The notes beneath the pieces are model-generated. The model saw only the letters and a program-made list of their open reading frames with translations, was not told where the DNA came from and ran no database searches. From NCBI RefSeq assembly GCF_024362785.1, contig NZ_CP093301.1, positions 124,001-188,000 of the forward strand: DNA of 64,000 nt, in the 5' to 3' direction. Below, in pieces: positions 17,937-27,275 of the stretch (positions within the stretch are counted from its first letter, which is position 1; every line of letters starts with the position of its first letter). Both the position numbers and the translations under genes were made by a program. The DNA is from Evansella sp. LMS18. GTDB lineage: Bacteria; Bacillota; Bacilli; Bacillales; Salisediminibacteriaceae.

Positions 17937-18458
17937 TTAATCAAGCAACCCTTCCATGAGGTTAATGACCACTTTCTGTTCCTCAGGCTTTACTTGTTTC
18001 ACCACTTCATCAATATACGGAATAAGGATGTCTTTTCCTTTTTCCTTCCGCTGTACAACCCATACATCATTAGCGCCTGGCGAGAGTATTTCTTTCACTT
18101 TGCCGATTGCTTCTCCAGACTCAGTGAAAACCTCACACCCAATGATTTCATGGTAATAAAATTCTCCTTCAGGCAGCTCGTCATCAATGGCAGAACGGTC
18201 AACCTGCAGAATTTTCCCCTTCAGCATTTCTGCATCGTTTAAAGAATCGATACTTTCGAAGGTCAGGAGGTCAAACTGTTTATGTTTCCTCCAGGAAACG
18301 ACCTTAAGCGGGCGCCGCTCTCCCTGCTCGTTAACAGCATGGAGAATGCTCCCTTCGGAATAGCGCTCTTCGGGAAAATCGGTACGGGAAATAACACGGA
18401 CTTCCCCACGTACCCCATGTGTATTCACAATCTTCCCGACGTTGAGCCAATCACTCAT
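17937..18458 (-). CDS. rimM: 16S rRNA processing protein RimM
   Basis: Binds S19 and assists maturation of the head of the 30S subunit. The N-terminal beta-barrel domain begins [19 protein letters not shown], and a PRC-barrel follows ([21 protein letters not shown] at about residues 102-122, then NDVWVV and [10 protein letters not shown]). At 173 aa it has the family length. Its start overlaps the ylqD stop by 8 bp, indicating translational coupling. Confidence 0.96.
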   Translation of the reverse strand: MSDWLNVGKIVNTHGVRGEVRVISRTDFPEERYSEGSILHAVNEQGERRPLKVVSWRKHKQFDLLTFESIDSLNDAEMLKGKILQVDRSAIDDELPEGEFYYHEIIGCEVFTESGEAIGKVKEILSPGANDVWVVQRKEKGKDILIPYIDEVVKQVKPEEQKVVINLMEGLLD

Positions 18459-18867
18459 CCTCTACGCCTCCCTGGCGGATTTCATGTACAACACCGTCTT
18501 TAATGACGATTTCTGTACCCTTCATAATTTCTTCCCAGTTATCTCCCTCTGCAACCTGTTCAATCATCTGAATCGTCCCTTCACGAAGTTCAGAGCCCAG
18601 GTCCATCTCATCCAGCTGGCCAAGCTTCAGTTCCAGCTGGCGGAGACGGTCTTTTCTGCGTTTTACTTCCCTGTTAAAGCTTTCTTTTAAAGAATTCTGA
18701 TACTTTATATTGTTTTTGTTATCTTTCAGCTTTTTATGTAGCACAAATTCAAGCTGCTGAATTTCTTTATTTAACTGGTACTGCCTGCCGACAAACTGTT
18801 CTTTCAGGCGCTGCCTGCTCTCCTCGGTGAGAATTTGTTTAACGACTACCTTTTTTATAATTTCCAT
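18451..18867 (-). CDS. ylqD: YlqD family protein
   Basis: Conserved Bacillales protein of unknown function, always found between khpA and rimM. The start at 18867 ([15 protein letters not shown], 138 aa) is preferred over one six codons upstream because GGAGGTG lies 7-9 nt before it. Residues about 15-75 are charged and helical ([20 protein letters not shown], then [14 protein letters not shown]), probably coiled coil. The C-terminus is a small beta-rich segment ([17 protein letters not shown]). Confidence 0.85.
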   Translation of the reverse strand: MEIIKKVVVKQILTEESRQRLKEQFVGRQYQLNKEIQQLEFVLHKKLKDNKNNIKYQNSLKESFNREVKRRKDRLRQLELKLGQLDEMDLGSELREGTIQMIEQVAEGDNWEEIMKGTEIVIKDGVVHEIRQGGVEDE

Positions 18868-18935
18868 GAAACTGCACCTCCGCATTTATAAACATTTTAT
18901 ATATACGGAAAAAGGGAGAGGACACACCTCACCCT

Positions 18936-19172
18936 TTACCCGATCTCTAAATTAATGCGTTTGTTATGATTCGCTCCTGCTGCGTTCACAACAGAACGAA
19001 TCGCTTTTGCTATACGCCCTTGTTTACCGATCACTTTCCCCATGTCATCCGAATGGACTTCCAGCTTTAGCGTGAGTGATCTGCCATTTTCCAATTCTGT
19101 AACTCGGACATCATCAGGGTGATCTACAAGAGCCTTCGCAATAGATTCAACTAATTCTTTCATGTCACTCAC
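18936..19172 (-). CDS. khpA: KH-domain RNA-binding protein KhpA (YlqC)
   Basis: 78-aa single KH-domain protein; in other Firmicutes it pairs with KhpB (Jag) and influences cell division and RNA metabolism. The GxxG RNA-binding loop is in GKVIGKQGRIAKAIR, at about residues 46-60. It follows rpsP by 28 bp and comes before ylqD, the standard arrangement. Confidence 0.93.
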   Translation of the reverse strand: MSDMKELVESIAKALVDHPDDVRVTELENGRSLTLKLEVHSDDMGKVIGKQGRIAKAIRSVVNAAGANHNKRINLEIG

Positions 19173-19200
19173 CTTTGGACTTTATTTCCACACAAAAAAC

Positions 19201-19473
19201 TTATTTTTCGTTTTTTGCATTGTGAAGCTTTTCCATTAATCCTGCGCTGGAGAACAAGTTACGTACTGTATCGGAAGGTTTAGCACCATCCATCATCCAT
19301 TTTAACGCTTTATCTTCATCTACGTTAAATTCTACAGGATTTTTAAGTGGATTGTAAGTTCCGATTTCTTCAATAAAACGACCATCACGCGGAGAGCGGG
19401 AATTAGCTACTACTACGCGATAGAACGGTGATTTCTTTGCTCCCATTCGCTTAAGACGAATTTTAACTGCCAT
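19201..19473 (-). CDS. rpsP: 30S ribosomal protein S16
   Basis: Small-subunit assembly protein. The chosen start at 19473 ([11 protein letters not shown]) has GGAGGTG 6 nt upstream and gives 90 aa, equal to B. subtilis; the five in-frame upstream codons have no ribosome binding site. Conserved segments are [20 protein letters not shown] and [10 protein letters not shown]. It is the first gene after ffh, with a possible promoter in the gap. Confidence 0.98.
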   Translation of the reverse strand: MAVKIRLKRMGAKKSPFYRVVVANSRSPRDGRFIEEIGTYNPLKNPVEFNVDEDKALKWMMDGAKPSDTVRNLFSSAGLMEKLHNAKNEK

Positions 19474-19509
19474 GTGTTTCACCTCCAAATATCATTCACA
19501 CAATTAGAT

Positions 19510-19538
19510 ATATTATCATAAATTCTACCGGGGGACAA
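19510..19538 (-). promoter_or_regulatory. Candidate promoter of the rpsP-trmD cluster
   Basis: On the minus strand TTGTCC (19538-19533), 17 bp, then TAATAT (19515-19510), about 40 bp upstream of rpsP. Each hexamer matches consensus at about 4 of 6 positions, so this is only plausible. Confidence 0.4.
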
Positions 19539-19584
19539 CCCCAGTAAAGTAAAAAAACTTTACAGTGTTTCCTGAAGCTGCGAT

Positions 19585-20937
19585 TTACATAAACGGAAGG
19601 TTAAATCCGCCTTTTTTCTTGCCCTTTTTCCCTTTTTGCATGCCAGTCATCTGCTTCATCATTTTTTTCATTTCGCTGAATTGTTTAATGAGGCGGTTAA
19701 CTTCCTGTATGGACGTCCCGCTTCCTTTAGCAATTCTTCGACGTCTGCTTGCATTCAAAAGAGACGGATCCTGTTTTTCTTCCTTGGTCATGGATTGAAC
19801 GATGGCTTCAATGTGGCCCAGCTGCTTATCATCAACCTGGACATTTTTTAAGCCCTTCATTTTCCCGGCACCAGGCATCATATTCAACAGCTCGTCAAGA
19901 GGACCCATACTTTTCACCTGGTTAAGCTGTTCGAGAAAGTCGTCGAATGTGAGATCATTCGAACGGATTTTCTTTTCCAGTTCCCGCGCTTTCTCTTCAT
20001 CCACATTTGTCTGTGCTTTCTCAATAAGAGTAAGCACATCCCCCATCCCGAGAATACGGGATGCCATACGGTCGGGATGGAACGGCTCGAGAGCGTCGAC
20101 TTTTTCGCCCATACCAGCAAACTTAATCGGTGTGTCTGTAACTGCCTTAACAGAAAGAGCTGCACCACCGCGGGTATCACCGTCCAGTTTTGTTAAAACC
20201 ACACCGGTAATCCCAAGGCGTTCGTTAAAGCTTTCAGCAACATTGACAGCATCCTGGCCAGTCATCGCGTCAACAACAAGAAGGATTTCATCAGGCTGTG
20301 TCAGTTCTTTAATCTCCGCGAGCTCATTCATCAGCTCTTCATCAACATGGAGACGGCCAGCAGTATCAATCAGCACATAATCATGATGCTCTTCCTTGGC
20401 TTTTTCCATTGCATTTTTAGCAATTTCCACAGGGCTTACCTGATCACCCATGGAGAAAACAGGCATATTAAGCTGTTTACCAAGAGTTTCAAGCTGCTTT
20501 ATCGCAGCAGGTCTGTATATATCTGCCGCAACCATCAGAGGATTTCTGTTATTCTTTTTCCTCAGGTAGTTTGCAAGCTTTCCGGTCGTTGTCGTTTTAC
20601 CGGCACCTTGCAAACCTACCATCATCACTACAGTAGGCGGTTTGGATGCAGCTGCTATTTTGCTCTGCTCTCCGCCCATGAGTTTGGTAAGTTCTTCGTT
20701 TACTACTTTGATTACCTGTTGCCCCGGAGTTAAGCTTTGCATAACCTCCTGGCCCACAGCGCGTTCCTTTACGCTTGCAATAAATTGTTTAACTACCTTA
20801 AAGTTAACGTCTGCTTCAAGAAGTGCAAGACGCACTTCCCGCATCATTTCTTTTACATCCGCTTCCGAGACTTTTCCTTTTCCCCGGATTCTGTTTAAGG
20901 TTCCTTGCAGGCGTTCTGCCAAACCTTCAAATGCCAT
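19585..20937 (-). CDS. ffh: Signal recognition particle protein Ffh (SRP54)
   Basis: GTPase that binds signal sequences of nascent membrane and secreted proteins and delivers ribosomes to FtsY. The N domain is at about 1-90. The G domain has GLQGAGKTTTTGKLA (about 107-121), DTAGRLHVDEELM and TKLDGDTRGGAALS. The methionine-rich M domain (about 300-450) includes LLNMMPGAGKMKGLKN and RIAKGSGTSIQEVNRLIKQF. At 450 aa it is complete. It lies 12 bp downstream of ylxM. Confidence 0.98.
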   Translation of the reverse strand: MAFEGLAERLQGTLNRIRGKGKVSEADVKEMMREVRLALLEADVNFKVVKQFIASVKERAVGQEVMQSLTPGQQVIKVVNEELTKLMGGEQSKIAAASKPPTVVMMVGLQGAGKTTTTGKLANYLRKKNNRNPLMVAADIYRPAAIKQLETLGKQLNMPVFSMGDQVSPVEIAKNAMEKAKEEHHDYVLIDTAGRLHVDEELMNELAEIKELTQPDEILLVVDAMTGQDAVNVAESFNERLGITGVVLTKLDGDTRGGAALSVKAVTDTPIKFAGMGEKVDALEPFHPDRMASRILGMGDVLTLIEKAQTNVDEEKARELEKKIRSNDLTFDDFLEQLNQVKSMGPLDELLNMMPGAGKMKGLKNVQVDDKQLGHIEAIVQSMTKEEKQDPSLLNASRRRRIAKGSGTSIQEVNRLIKQFSEMKKMMKQMTGMQKGKKGKKKGGFNLPFM

Positions 20938-20949
20938 TCAATTTGCCCC

Positions 20950-21309
20950 CTATTCCAGTTTCTCGAGAGATTCTACGATCTCGATCATTGTACCGGGACT
21001 TCCATTTTCCTCTATAGTTTCTTTCAGCCTGCTGAAAAGTTTTTTACGCTGTTCGTACCTCTGCAGGAGCATCAGCTTTTCTTCATATTCCTCCAACAAA
21101 GCTTCTGTCCGCCTGATATTATCATAGACAGCCTGCCGGCTCACATCAAAATGTTCGGCTATTTCCCCAAGAGACCAGTCATCGAGGTAGTACATCGACA
21201 TATACTGATTCTGTTTCGAGGTTAGCAGCGTCTGATAAAAATCATACAAGTAATTCATGCGGATTGTTTTTTCAAGCAAATCAAACACCGCCTTGTTAAG
21301 GAATTTCAC
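20950..21309 (-). CDS. ylxM: YlxM, SRP-associated helix-turn-helix protein
   Basis: 119-aa protein of the UPF0122 family. The N-terminal half has a sigma-70 region 4-like helix-turn-helix ([33 protein letters not shown] at about 40-72). Family members bind SRP or act with Ffh/FtsY, and the gene lies between ftsY and ffh here as in B. subtilis. The C-terminal tail (about 85-119) is charged and variable. Confidence 0.92.
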   Translation of the reverse strand: MKFLNKAVFDLLEKTIRMNYLYDFYQTLLTSKQNQYMSMYYLDDWSLGEIAEHFDVSRQAVYDNIRRTEALLEEYEEKLMLLQRYEQRKKLFSRLKETIEENGSPGTMIEIVESLEKLE

Positions 21310-21396
21310 TTTACATTAAACTATAGTACTAAAGGATTGGATGACTGTCAAGTTTTTATCTTGTCAGCGTTCCGGACTTCTCCTGTATCATTCACT

Positions 21397-21431
21397 GCAC
21401 CTGCTCTCCCATTCCCGGGAATGACAGGTGC
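21397..21431. repeat. Nested palindrome between ftsY and ylxM
   Basis: Outer arms GCACCTG / CAGGTGC enclose a perfect 14-bp palindrome CATTCCCGGGAATG. There is no T-run on the minus strand, so it is not a standard terminator; it may be a processing site or a protein-binding dyad. Confidence 0.5.
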
Positions 21432-21464
21432 GGCTTAGTTGCTCAATTATACCACAGCCATTTT

Positions 21465-22475
21465 TCAGTACTTATCAAGATCTTCTGCCGCTTCTTCTGA
21501 CTGAGCGAGAACATCAGCAAACAGGCCGTGAACATACTGGTCAGCCTGAAATTCCTGAAGATCATCCATACCTTCTCCCAGTCCAACTAGTTTTACCGGA
21601 ATATCAAGCTCGTGACGGATGGCAAGCACAATGCCTCCCTTTGCAGTCCCATCCAGTTTCGTAAGCACGATCCCGGATACATCTGTTGCTTTGCCGAAAG
21701 TCTTGGCCTGGCTCATGGCATTTTGGCCGGTAGTGGCATCAAGCACAAGAAGAACCTCATGGGGAGCATCTGGTATTTCTCTTGTAATAACCCGCTTTAC
21801 TTTCTCAAGCTCATTCATCAGGTTCACTTTATTCTGCAGCCTTCCCGCCGTATCGCACAGAAGGACATCCGCATTGCGGGATTTGGCTGACTGGACAGCA
21901 TCATACATAACTGCTGCCGGGTCTGATCCGGCCTGCTGTTTTATTACGTCCACGCCGACTCGCTCTCCCCATACTTCCAGCTGCTCAATCGCCCCTGCAC
22001 GGAAAGTATCACCAGCAGCCAGAAGGACGTTCTTGCCCTCCTGCTTAAATTTATGAGCGAGTTTTCCTATTGTCGTTGTTTTACCGACGCCATTTACTCC
22101 AACGAAAAGAATGACCGTCAGATCATTTTCTTTTATATTAAGGGTCGTCTCCTCCTCGGATTTCTGGAGAAGTTCAGCAAGTTTTTCGGATATAACCGGC
22201 TGAAGGTCAACCGCATCTTTAATATTCCTTGTTCTTGCTTCATCTTTAAGTTCATCAATTAAGTCCATAACTGTGTGGACACCTACATCAGCGGATATTA
22301 ATATATCTTCCAGTTCCTCAAAAAACTCCTCGTCCACTTTCCTGTAATTTTTCACAAGATCATTCATCGCCCCTACGAATGAATCCCTCGTCTTGGAAAG
22401 ACCGTCTTTAAATTTTTCCGTTACAGTGTCTGTCTGGTGAGTAATTTTTTCTTTTAACTTCTTAAAAAAGCTCAT
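21465..22475 (-). CDS. ftsY: Signal recognition particle receptor FtsY
   Basis: Membrane-associated GTPase that docks the SRP-ribosome complex. At 336 aa it has the short N-terminal part typical of Firmicutes. The NG domain has GVNGVGKTTTIGKLA (about 128-142), AAGDTFRAGAIEQLEVW, DTAGRLQNKVNLMNELEKV and TKLDGTAKGGIVL. It is 21 bp downstream of smc, as in B. subtilis. Confidence 0.98.
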   Translation of the reverse strand: MSFFKKLKEKITHQTDTVTEKFKDGLSKTRDSFVGAMNDLVKNYRKVDEEFFEELEDILISADVGVHTVMDLIDELKDEARTRNIKDAVDLQPVISEKLAELLQKSEEETTLNIKENDLTVILFVGVNGVGKTTTIGKLAHKFKQEGKNVLLAAGDTFRAGAIEQLEVWGERVGVDVIKQQAGSDPAAVMYDAVQSAKSRNADVLLCDTAGRLQNKVNLMNELEKVKRVITREIPDAPHEVLLVLDATTGQNAMSQAKTFGKATDVSGIVLTKLDGTAKGGIVLAIRHELDIPVKLVGLGEGMDDLQEFQADQYVHGLFADVLAQSEEAAEDLDKY

Positions 22476-22496
22476 TTGCTGTGCTCCTTCCTTATG

Positions 22497-25400
22497 TTAA
22501 TCAGCCCCAACTAATTCTTCACTTTCTTCCAGCCGGACTGACATCAGTTTTGAGACGCCGGACTCCTGCATAGTCACCCCGTACAGGACATCAGCTTCTT
22601 CCATAGTTCCCTTTCTGTGTGTGACGACGATAAACTGCGTCTCCTTGCTGAAAGCTTTTAAATACTGGGCGAAACGGGCTACATTCGCTTCATCAAGTGC
22701 CGCTTCCACCTCATCGAGGACACAGAAAGGCACTGGTCTTACTTTTAGAATGGCAAACAAGAGAGCAATCGCGGTTAATGCACGTTCCCCGCCTGATAAG
22801 AGTGCCAGATTCTGCAGTTTTTTTCCAGGAGGCTGAGCGACTATGTCAACTCCTGTTGTCAGCAGGTTTTCCGGGTCAGTCAGCTTCAGGTCAGCCTGCC
22901 CGCCCCCGAACAGCTTTTTAAAAACGACATGGAAATGGGACTGGATTTGCTCGAAGGTTTCCTTGAACCTTCTTGTCATCTCTTCATCCATTTCCGATAT
23001 GATCTGATGCAGTGTATTTTTTGCTTCTTCCAAATCTTCTTTTTGCTTCAGGAGAAATTCATAACGGTCTTTCACCCGTTCATATTCTTCGATTGCACCT
23101 GTATTAACTGTCCCCAGCTCTTCGATGGACATTTTAATAAGTTTTACTTTTTTCCTCGCTTCCTCAAGAGGCACCGGCAAAGGAAAGTCGTTTTTAGCGC
23201 CATCGTAAGATAACTCGTATTCTCCCTGAAGCTTGTTGAGCCGATTGTCAAGATCAACATCCAGACGGTTCACCTTTACTTCTGTTTCATGGAGAACCGA
23301 GGAAAGAAACTTCAGCTGCCGTTTATTTTCTTTAAGCTCCCTTTCCAGGTCGTCGTGTTCCTGCTGAAGAGAAAGCCTTTCAGAGCGCCTTTTTGAAATC
23401 AATTTAATCGTCTGGTCCTTTTCCTGCCTTCTTTTAGTGATGATCGACTCCAGGGTGTCCACATTCTCCGTCTGGGAAGACATTTCTTTTTCAAGAAGGA
23501 TAAAATCATTTTCCTTGGAGGACAGTGTTTCAGAAACCGTGTCAAATTCCTGTTTCAGCCTGTTATAGTTCTCTTGTGCATAGATAAGCTGCTCGTTTTC
23601 CTTAGCAAGAAGGATTTTTATTTCCATAACCTCTTCAGAAACTGTTTCCCTTGAGGTTTTGTGTTCTTCCTCCTGCTTGGAGAGCAGTTCGATTTCCTTA
23701 TTAAGGCTTTCTGTTTTTGCCTCTGCTTCTTCCACCAACGCCTGCAGTTCTTTGCTCCGTTCCTTCTTTTCCCTCAGTTCGGAAGTAAATTCCCTTTTTT
23801 CCAGGTCATACAATTTAAGTCTTTCGTTTATATTTTCCGCAGACAATTCAAGTTCATGAACGGCAGATTTTCTGCTTCGTTCCTCTTCCCTGAGCTGGTC
23901 TCCTTCTCTCTGAACCTTCTTCATCTCAGTCTGGAGGTTCGCCAGGTTCTCTTTTATTTCCGAGACTTCCTTTTGCAGTTTATGTGTCTCTGCTTCAAGT
24001 TTATCCAGTTTTCCAGTCACACTCTCAAGTTCGTTCTGACGGCCAAGAATCTGGCTTTGCTTCTGTTTAATGCTCCCCCCGGTCATGGCTCCTCCAGGAT
24101 TGATGACATCTCCCTCCAGTGTAACAATTCTGTATCTGTACCGGAGTGTTCCTGCGATTGAACTGGCGGATTTCATATCCTCAGCAATGATAATATGGCC
24201 CAGTAAGTGGGAGAGAACATTCTCATATTCCGGTGAGTAGCTTATTAAGTCTTTTGCCACCCCTATAAACCCAGGCTGATTCATCGCTCCCTGAAGATCG
24301 TGAGGAGGGACGCTCCTTGGCTTTATAACATCCATAGGCAGCAAGGTCGCCCTGCCGAGACGCCTCTGTTTCAGAAACTGTATCGCTTTTCGTCCGGTCT
24401 GTTCATTATCCACTACAACATGCTGCTGGGCTGCACCTAATGCAATGTCCAGCGCTGTCTGGTGTTTTTTATCCACGTCGATAAGCTCCGCAACCGCGCC
24501 TTTTATTCCGGTAAATTCCCTGTCTCTTTCCTTCAGCAGTTCCTTTACTCCATGGAAAAACCCGGAATACTCATTTTGCATTTCCTCAAGAACTTCTTTT
24601 CTCGATTTCAGCTGCTGCAAGTGGCGCATTGCTTCATAAAGGAGAGATTCTTTTCTTGAATACTCATTCTCCCCTTTCTCAAAAGCTCTTTTCTTCAGTT
24701 CATATTCATGCAGTTTTTTATTTATCAGCTGCTTTTGCTCTTCCCACAAAGCACGTAAATCCGTCAGTTTTTCCTGGAAATCTTCTCTTTTGCTTAAAAG
24801 CCCTTTATTATCCGTATCCAGCCGGGACTGCTTGTCCTCCAGCTTAGCAACTTGCTCCTGGAGATAACGCATCTCATTTCTTGCAGAGGCCTGCCCGTTA
24901 AGCCATTCAATATAATCACCTTTCAGCTGCTCAAGCCGCTCCGCTGTATTTTTTTCAAGCTTTTCAAGAGCAGTTTCTTTCTCTTTCAGCAGTGAGGTGG
25001 TGGCGTCTGCCTTTTCCTTATATTCCTTCAAAGCTTCTTCCTGAATGTCAAGCTTCTCTTTAAGGCTGATTTTTTGTTTTTTCAGATCTTCCATTTCCTG
25101 TATGAATTGTTCTTTGTTCTGTGCAAAGTTCTTTTTCCGTTCTTTCCATACTTCTTTCTGCCCTTCCTGTTTTTCCAGTTCCTCACTCGTGGAAAGAAGA
25201 ATCTCCTGAAGTTCATTTACAGAGTCATCAATGGCCTGCATATCCGACCGGAGCCGTTCCGCTTTTGCTTCCTGCTGTTTCACAGTGGTCTGCAAACCGC
25301 TCTCCTTCTGCTGGAGTTGTTCACATTCTTTCTTCTCATTTGTCCACTGCTCGTGGAAATCTTCAATTTCCTTTACAAGTACACCTACTTCGTACTCTTT

Positions 25401-26066
25401 TAATTCCGCTTTTTTAGCAAGGTATTCTTTAGCGGCAGATGCCTGTTCTTTAAGCGGTTCAACCTGTGACTCCAGTTCATGTAATATATCTTTCACGCGG
25501 TTGAGGTTATCCTGTGTATCATCGAGCTTCTTTTCGGAAGCCAGTTTTCTTTTTTTATATTTAAGCACACCTGCGGCTTCTTCAAAAATCATGCGCCGCT
25601 CTTCAGACTTACTGCTGAGTATTTCTTCAACCCGGCCCTGCCCAATGATCGAAAAAGCTTCTTTCCCAAGGCCTGAATCCATAAACAGATCGATGATATC
25701 TTTAAGTCTGCATGGCTGCTTGTTAATTAAATATTCGCTGTCTCCGGACCTGTATACTCTGCGGGTTACCGCAACCTCACTGTAATCGATAGAAAGATGA
25801 TGGTCCTCGTTATCAAGTACAAGAGTAATTTCAGCCATATTAAGCGGCTTACGGCTGTCGCTTCCTGAAAAAATAATGTCTTCCATTTTCGAACCCCGAA
25901 GGTTTTTCGCCGACTGTTCGCCAAGAACCCAGCGTATCGCATCGGAAATATTACTTTTACCGCTCCCATTCGGACCTACTACAGCAGTGACACCCGGGAC
26001 AAAATCTATTGCGATTCTGTCGGCAAAGGATTTAAAACCGACAAGGTCGAGTCTTTTTAAAAACAC
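22497..26066 (-). CDS. smc: Chromosome partition protein SMC
   Basis: ATPase of the condensin-like SMC-ScpAB complex that compacts and separates chromosomes. At 1189 aa it is full length (1186 in B. subtilis). Walker A is GPNGSGKSNISDAI (residues about 32-45). Two long coiled coils flank the hinge (about 500-670, including GAVAELIDVDKKHQTALDIA). The signature LLSGGERALTAIALL and Walker B FCVLDEVEAALDEAN are near the C-terminus. Translation starts at GTG (26066), 6 nt after GGGGTGA. Its usual upstream neighbour rnc is here 15 kb away, so smc must have its own promoter. Confidence 0.98.
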   Translation of the reverse strand: MFLKRLDLVGFKSFADRIAIDFVPGVTAVVGPNGSGKSNISDAIRWVLGEQSAKNLRGSKMEDIIFSGSDSRKPLNMAEITLVLDNEDHHLSIDYSEVAVTRRVYRSGDSEYLINKQPCRLKDIIDLFMDSGLGKEAFSIIGQGRVEEILSSKSEERRMIFEEAAGVLKYKKRKLASEKKLDDTQDNLNRVKDILHELESQVEPLKEQASAAKEYLAKKAELKEYEVGVLVKEIEDFHEQWTNEKKECEQLQQKESGLQTTVKQQEAKAERLRSDMQAIDDSVNELQEILLSTSEELEKQEGQKEVWKERKKNFAQNKEQFIQEMEDLKKQKISLKEKLDIQEEALKEYKEKADATTSLLKEKETALEKLEKNTAERLEQLKGDYIEWLNGQASARNEMRYLQEQVAKLEDKQSRLDTDNKGLLSKREDFQEKLTDLRALWEEQKQLINKKLHEYELKKRAFEKGENEYSRKESLLYEAMRHLQQLKSRKEVLEEMQNEYSGFFHGVKELLKERDREFTGIKGAVAELIDVDKKHQTALDIALGAAQQHVVVDNEQTGRKAIQFLKQRRLGRATLLPMDVIKPRSVPPHDLQGAMNQPGFIGVAKDLISYSPEYENVLSHLLGHIIIAEDMKSASSIAGTLRYRYRIVTLEGDVINPGGAMTGGSIKQKQSQILGRQNELESVTGKLDKLEAETHKLQKEVSEIKENLANLQTEMKKVQREGDQLREEERSRKSAVHELELSAENINERLKLYDLEKREFTSELREKKERSKELQALVEEAEAKTESLNKEIELLSKQEEEHKTSRETVSEEVMEIKILLAKENEQLIYAQENYNRLKQEFDTVSETLSSKENDFILLEKEMSSQTENVDTLESIITKRRQEKDQTIKLISKRRSERLSLQQEHDDLERELKENKRQLKFLSSVLHETEVKVNRLDVDLDNRLNKLQGEYELSYDGAKNDFPLPVPLEEARKKVKLIKMSIEELGTVNTGAIEEYERVKDRYEFLLKQKEDLEEAKNTLHQIISEMDEEMTRRFKETFEQIQSHFHVVFKKLFGGGQADLKLTDPENLLTTGVDIVAQPPGKKLQNLALLSGGERALTAIALLFAILKVRPVPFCVLDEVEAALDEANVARFAQYLKAFSKETQFIVVTHRKGTMEEADVLYGVTMQESGVSKLMSVRLEESEELVGAD

Positions 26067-26177
26067 AATATTTCACCCCAATTACTTCTTTAAAATAATT
26101 TTTTCTATGTAAATCGTTTGATTTGGGATGCTGTAAGTTATCCTGTACGAATTATGAACTAACATCCTAACCTGTCT

Positions 26178-26206
26178 ATTTTACCATAAACTGCGCGGCT
26201 GTTTAA
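26178..26206 (-). promoter_or_regulatory. Candidate smc promoter
   Basis: On the minus strand TTAAAC (26206-26201), 17 bp, then TAAAAT (26183-26178) preceded by TGG, an extended -10. The -35 is poor. It is about 110 bp upstream of the smc start, where a promoter is needed because the rnc-smc linkage is broken. The rest of 26067-26548 is AT-rich, apart from the palindromic repeat described separately. Confidence 0.35.
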
Positions 26207-26273
26207 ATCTATTCAAAATGAATGAATTTTATATATAGACTTTGCATAAAAAAAGACGAACATTATTATTAAT

Positions 26274-26392
26274 TACAGCGTAAGACGGCGACTCTGGCGG
26301 GAACAGCACGAACTGAAAATCCATTATTGACGGCGTTCAGCCGTGAATAATTAGTTGAAGCCGTGCCCGCAGAACGCGTCCGTCTGTAGCGT
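26274..26392. repeat. Palindromic Bacillaceae-type intergenic repeat
   Basis: Long imperfect hairpin of about 120 bp. The left arm has GGCGGGAACAGCACG and the right arm CGTGCCCGCAGAACGCG, with inner arms CCATTATTGACGGC / GCCGTGAATAATT around a 5-nt loop. The GCGGGAACAGCACG...CCGTGCCCGC pattern is one I recall from intergenic repeats in alkaliphilic Bacillus genomes. It lies between the divergent smc and DUF1128 genes at the edge of the accessory insert. Confidence 0.6.
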
Positions 26393-26548
26393 ATATTGAA
26401 CAATAAAGTAACATTATAGACAAATGTTCGTATTAATGATGAAATTCTTGAATTATGAAATTGACTCAAATGAATATGTAGTTTTCGTTTTATAATGTTA
26501 CAATAAGGAAATGGAATTATAAATAAATAAGAAGGGCAGGTGAAAAGG

Positions 26549-26773
26549 ATGAGCACGAAAGAAAAAAACCGTGAGAACCTGGACTTAATGATTGAAGATA
26601 TAAAAAGCCAGCTCCAGATTGTAAATGGCGGCGCTATGAAAGCGGAACACTATTCCCTTGACCGGTTTGAGGATATTGAAGAACTTCATACAATGGTAAT
26701 GAAAAAGAGCAACTTCAGTGTCAGTGAAATGGATGCCATCGTTTCAGAGTTAGGCAGCCTCCGGGATAAATAA
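26549..26773 (+). CDS. yfkK: DUF1128 family protein (YfkK-like)
   Basis: 74-aa cytosolic protein matching B. subtilis YfkK in organisation: ENLDLMIEDIKSQLQIVNGGAM, then a Glu-His-Tyr segment, and ending SVSEMDAIVSELGSLRDK. The function is unknown. The ATG at 26549 is preferred over a GTG at 26540 because the AGGTG ribosome binding site overlaps that GTG and is correctly spaced from the ATG. A terminator follows. YfkAB, encoded at 34103-35227, also belongs to the yfk group of B. subtilis. Confidence 0.85.
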   Translation: MSTKEKNRENLDLMIEDIKSQLQIVNGGAMKAEHYSLDRFEDIEELHTMVMKKSNFSVSEMDAIVSELGSLRDK

Positions 26774-26810
26774 TACATTTATACTTATTATAAGAACATG
26801 ATGATAAGGG

Positions 26811-26839
26811 TCATCCTGACTATTTCAGGATGATTTTTT
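26811..26839 (+). terminator. Intrinsic terminator after yfkK
   Basis: Perfect 9-bp stem TCATCCTGA / TCAGGATGA with a 5-nt loop, followed by TTTTTTAT, about 40 bp after the stop codon. Confidence 0.9.
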
Positions 26840-26980
26840 ATTTGGGAAATACTTTGCAATAGGCTTATACATACGGGCGCATGCTGATGCACTTTTATCC
26901 CTGGTTTCATACATATAGGTTGCAGGCTGATATTCGGTGAATATGACAGCAGCTCTAATATTATTCAGGGAGAGATGAAT

Positions 26981-27226
26981 ATGTTTCTGCCACTTCTTTT
27001 CGGCGCACCAGGAGGATTTGGACCAGGTTTTGGACCAGGTTTTGGACCAGGTTTTGGACCAGGTTTTGGACCAGGTTTCGGACGTCCGCACTGGGGACAC
27101 CACCACCATTGGGGCCACCATCGGCCGCCTCATCACCACTGGGGACACCATCACCACGGAGGGCATCACTGGCCGCACCATCATCACGGACATCATCACG
27201 GAGGACATATGGGAGGCTATTATTAA
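26981..27226 (+). CDS. Small Gly/Pro/Phe- and His-rich low-complexity protein
   Basis: 81 aa, of unrecognised family. After a short hydrophobic start (MFLPLLFGAPGG) come repeats of Gly-Pro-Gly-Phe (about residues 14-35), then a tail of roughly 45 residues dominated by His, Gly, Trp and Pro (patterns such as WGHHHHWGHHRPPHHH), ending GGHMGGYY. Such composition occurs in spore-coat and metal-binding proteins, but the role here is not shown. GGGAG is 8 nt before the ATG at 26981; an ATG two codons earlier is too close to it. The His-rich half would bind Ni, Zn or Cu if expressed. Confidence 0.6.
   Translation: MFLPLLFGAPGGFGPGFGPGFGPGFGPGFGPGFGRPHWGHHHHWGHHRPPHHHWGHHHHGGHHWPHHHHGHHHGGHMGGYY
27020..27079 (+). 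repeat. Five tandem 12-bp repeats in the Gly/His-rich gene
   Basis: GGACCAGGTTTT occurs four times and GGACCAGGTTTC once, head to tail. They encode the Gly-Pro-Gly-Phe repeats and are nearly identical at the DNA level, so the tract is probably recent and prone to length change by slippage. Confidence 0.9.
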
Positions 27227-27242
27227 ATAGCTGGAAATAATG

Positions 27243-27269
27243 AGCGCTTCATCTCTATGGTGAAGCGCT
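27243..27269. terminator. Bidirectional terminator between convergent genes
   Basis: Perfect 9-bp stem AGCGCTTCA / TGAAGCGCT with a 9-nt loop, placed between the Gly/His-rich gene (plus) and dinB (minus). Plus-strand tail TGTTATTTATG. Confidence 0.7.
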
Positions 27270-27275
27270 TGTTAT

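Noticed and set aside
26825-27208. Minus-strand ORF rich in Met, Val and Trp-Ser-Lys
   Set aside because: It is the antisense shadow of the Gly/His-rich gene and its repeats, and has no ribosome binding site.
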